A stretch of 7,702 nucleotides of DNA, from the NCBI GenBank assembly GCA_030038715.1, contig JASHSO010000257.1:1-7702 (forward strand). Direction: 5' to 3'. Below, piece by piece: positions 6,879-7,702 of the stretch. A model generated the notes under the pieces. It searched no databases and was not told the DNA's origin. It saw nothing but the letters and a program-made list of their open reading frames with translations. Each line of letters begins with the position of its first letter. The first letter of the stretch is position 1. Position numbers and translations under genes: made by a program. This DNA comes from Streptosporangiaceae bacterium. Lineage in GTDB: Bacteria; Actinomycetota; Actinomycetes; Streptosporangiales; Streptosporangiaceae.

Positions 6879-6896
6879 CCGATGCGAGCCGGGCGG
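6875..6896 (-). terminator. GC-rich stem-loop just after the DUF6912 stop codon
   Basis: CCGCCCG and CGGGCGG pair perfectly over seven bases with an eight-base loop, beginning one base after the TGA stop of the DUF6912 gene. There is no U-tract, so it is not a classical intrinsic terminator. GC-only hairpins directly after stop codons are common in actinobacteria, and it may end or attenuate the vsr-DUF6912 transcript before pruA. It overlaps the candidate operator at 6859-6878 by four bases. Confidence 0.45.
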
Positions 6897-6897
6897 G

Positions 6898-7392
6898 TCA
6901 GGAGATCAGGTCAGCCAGTTCCTGCGTCGCGTACCACAGCAGCTCGAAGGCCTCGGCGCCGTCGACAGTGAACCTGGCATCGTCGTCGCCGGCGTCGGCA
7001 GCCGGCAGCGCAGCAACGGCGGCCGCGATGTCTGGGCTGGCCGTCGGTTCGTCCACATGTCCGGACTTGATGTCGCGCAGCAGGACCGGAGCGACGAGTT
7101 CCACCAAGGCTGGCTCGCCGAATCCGCCGCCTGGCAGAAGCTTGACGTCGGGCACCTCCGCCGCCAGGACCACGCGGCGGCGCGGCGCGTCCAGGTCGGC
7201 GGCGAGCAGCCGCAGCGAGGCCCGCGCCGCGTGCAATAGCGCCACGTACTCCAGTTCCTCGATGTTGCCGCTCGAGTACCACTCCCGGAGTGTGGGCGTG
7301 ACGGCGTAACCGCGCACCGGCGGCAGGCCTATCTCCCCTGTACGCAACAATCCGGCCAGCGCCGGAAGCGTTGCAGGCAGGTAAACGCGCAT
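6898..7392 (-). CDS. DUF6912-like small protein of unknown function
   Basis: A 164-residue soluble protein without signal peptide or membrane segment. It resembles the actinobacterial DUF6912 family as I remember it. The family marks are an N-terminal MRVYLPATLPALAGLL, the segment YAVTPTLREWY (residues 29-39), an acidic then helical EELEYVALLHAARASLRLL (45-63), a strand-like RRRVVLAAEVPDV (71-83), and a C-terminal EAFELLWYATQEL. A biochemical function is not known to me. The ATG at 7392 is chosen because the family begins with MRVY; upstream is only a modest GGGGAA ribosome site. The longer frame starting with TTG at 7461 would overlap the vsr coding region by 38 bases and adds 23 unrelated residues. 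The gene follows vsr by 31 bp and could be cotranscribed with it. That adjacency may be coincidental; the protein has no visible nuclease or nucleotide-binding motif. Confidence 0.8.
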   Translation of the reverse strand: MRVYLPATLPALAGLLRTGEIGLPPVRGYAVTPTLREWYSSGNIEELEYVALLHAARASLRLLAADLDAPRRRVVLAAEVPDVKLLPGGGFGEPALVELVAPVLLRDIKSGHVDEPTASPDIAAAVAALPAADAGDDDARFTVDGAEAFELLWYATQELADLIS

Positions 7393-7423
7393 GTGAGTTC
7401 CCCGCAGCGCAGGCGAATAGACA

Positions 7424-7702
7424 TCAAAGTGTGCCAGGCCTGACACCGTCGGGCCAGTCAATCGCCGGGCGCTCCTGCGGCTGCCCGGAACCGGCGATCG
7501 CCGCGATGACGGCGGCCACGGCGCTCTCCAGCGGCTCGTGCTCCCAGATCCTGACGACGCTCCAGCCGGCCGCCGCCAGCGCCGCGTCCGCGGCCCGGTC
7601 CCGGGCCACGTTCCTGGCCAGCTTCGGCTCCCAGTACCAGCTGTTGTTGGCCGGCTTGCTGCCGTGATCGGGGCAACAGTGCCAGAAGCAGCCGTCCACG
7701 AA
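7424..7702 (-). CDS. Very-short-patch-repair (Vsr-type) endonuclease, C-terminal part, cut by the window edge
   Basis: The last 92 residues of a Vsr-type endonuclease; the reading frame continues beyond 7702. In E. coli, Vsr nicks 5' of the T in T:G mismatches arising from deaminated 5-methylcytosine at Dcm sites. The visible signature is FVDGCFWHCCPDHG, matching the conserved GCFWH segment (the His of FWH corresponds to E. coli His69), followed by W-Y-W-E-x-K, NVARDRAAD, GWSVVRIWEHE and a helical C-terminus. The upstream part with the catalytic Asp (E. coli Asp51) lies outside the window. Compared with E. coli, the zinc-site pattern differs (CFWHCCPDH, and WEH in place of WEC), which looks like a Cys/His exchange. 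Vsr genes usually neighbour a C5-cytosine methyltransferase; if one exists here it is to the right of the window. A role in restriction rather than repair is possible for such homologues. Confidence 0.88.
   Translation of the reverse strand, partial: FVDGCFWHCCPDHGSKPANNSWYWEPKLARNVARDRAADAALAAAGWSVVRIWEHEPLESAVAAVIAAIAGSGQPQERPAIDWPDGVRPGTL

Noticed and set aside
7393..7461. TTG start extending the DUF6912 protein into the vsr gene
   Set aside because: The extra 23 residues are a frame-shifted reading of vsr codons; family members begin with MRVY at the ATG at 7392.
1..7702. CRISPR array, tRNA/rRNA genes, insertion sequences or toxin-antitoxin pairs
   Set aside because: No regularly spaced repeats, no cloverleaf-capable segment in the short gaps, no transposase motifs, and no small gene pair outside antisense shadows.

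Overview
The window is a high-GC stretch (about two thirds G+C by eye) with strong third-position G/C bias. It carries a DUF6912-type protein, a family I know only from actinomycetes, and an actinobacterial-style P5C dehydrogenase. Both point to a member of the Actinomycetota (Streptomyces/Streptosporangiales/Frankia-like); the genus cannot be fixed from the sequence alone. All five recognisable genes lie on the minus strand, so transcription runs right to left. There are no RNA genes, IS elements or CRISPR repeats, and no gene-free stretch exceeds 150 bases.

From right to left (5' to 3' for the genes): (1) 7424-7702, the C-terminal part of a Vsr-type very-short-patch-repair endonuclease cut by the window edge; (2) 6898-7392, a small DUF6912-like protein of unknown function, 31 bp downstream and possibly cotranscribed with vsr; (3) 5120-6748, L-glutamate gamma-semialdehyde (P5C) dehydrogenase, pruA, the second step of proline catabolism; (4) 967-4995, a 1342-residue DUF4011 / superfamily-1 helicase / PD-(D/E)XK nuclease fusion; (5) 66-818, a HAD-superfamily hydrolase whose nucleophile position holds Asn instead of Asp.

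The most interesting element is gene 4. Its order of DUF4011-like N-terminus, Upf1-like SF1 helicase and Vsr-fold (MTES_1575-like) nuclease matches what I recall as the single-gene antiphage system Hhe. It appears to be its own transcription unit. Its leader has a strong Shine-Dalgarno sequence and two dyad symmetries, and a perfect stem-loop spans its stop codon. It sits between genes of metabolism (pruA and the HAD hydrolase), and a second Vsr-fold nuclease lies about 2.4 kb upstream. This suggests a small defence/DNA-processing module embedded among ordinary genes. That grouping is inference, because the left and right neighbours lie outside the window.

For four of the genes the chosen start is an ATG shorter than the longest open frame; three of these are fixed by a good Shine-Dalgarno sequence and one (DUF6912) mainly by family similarity.
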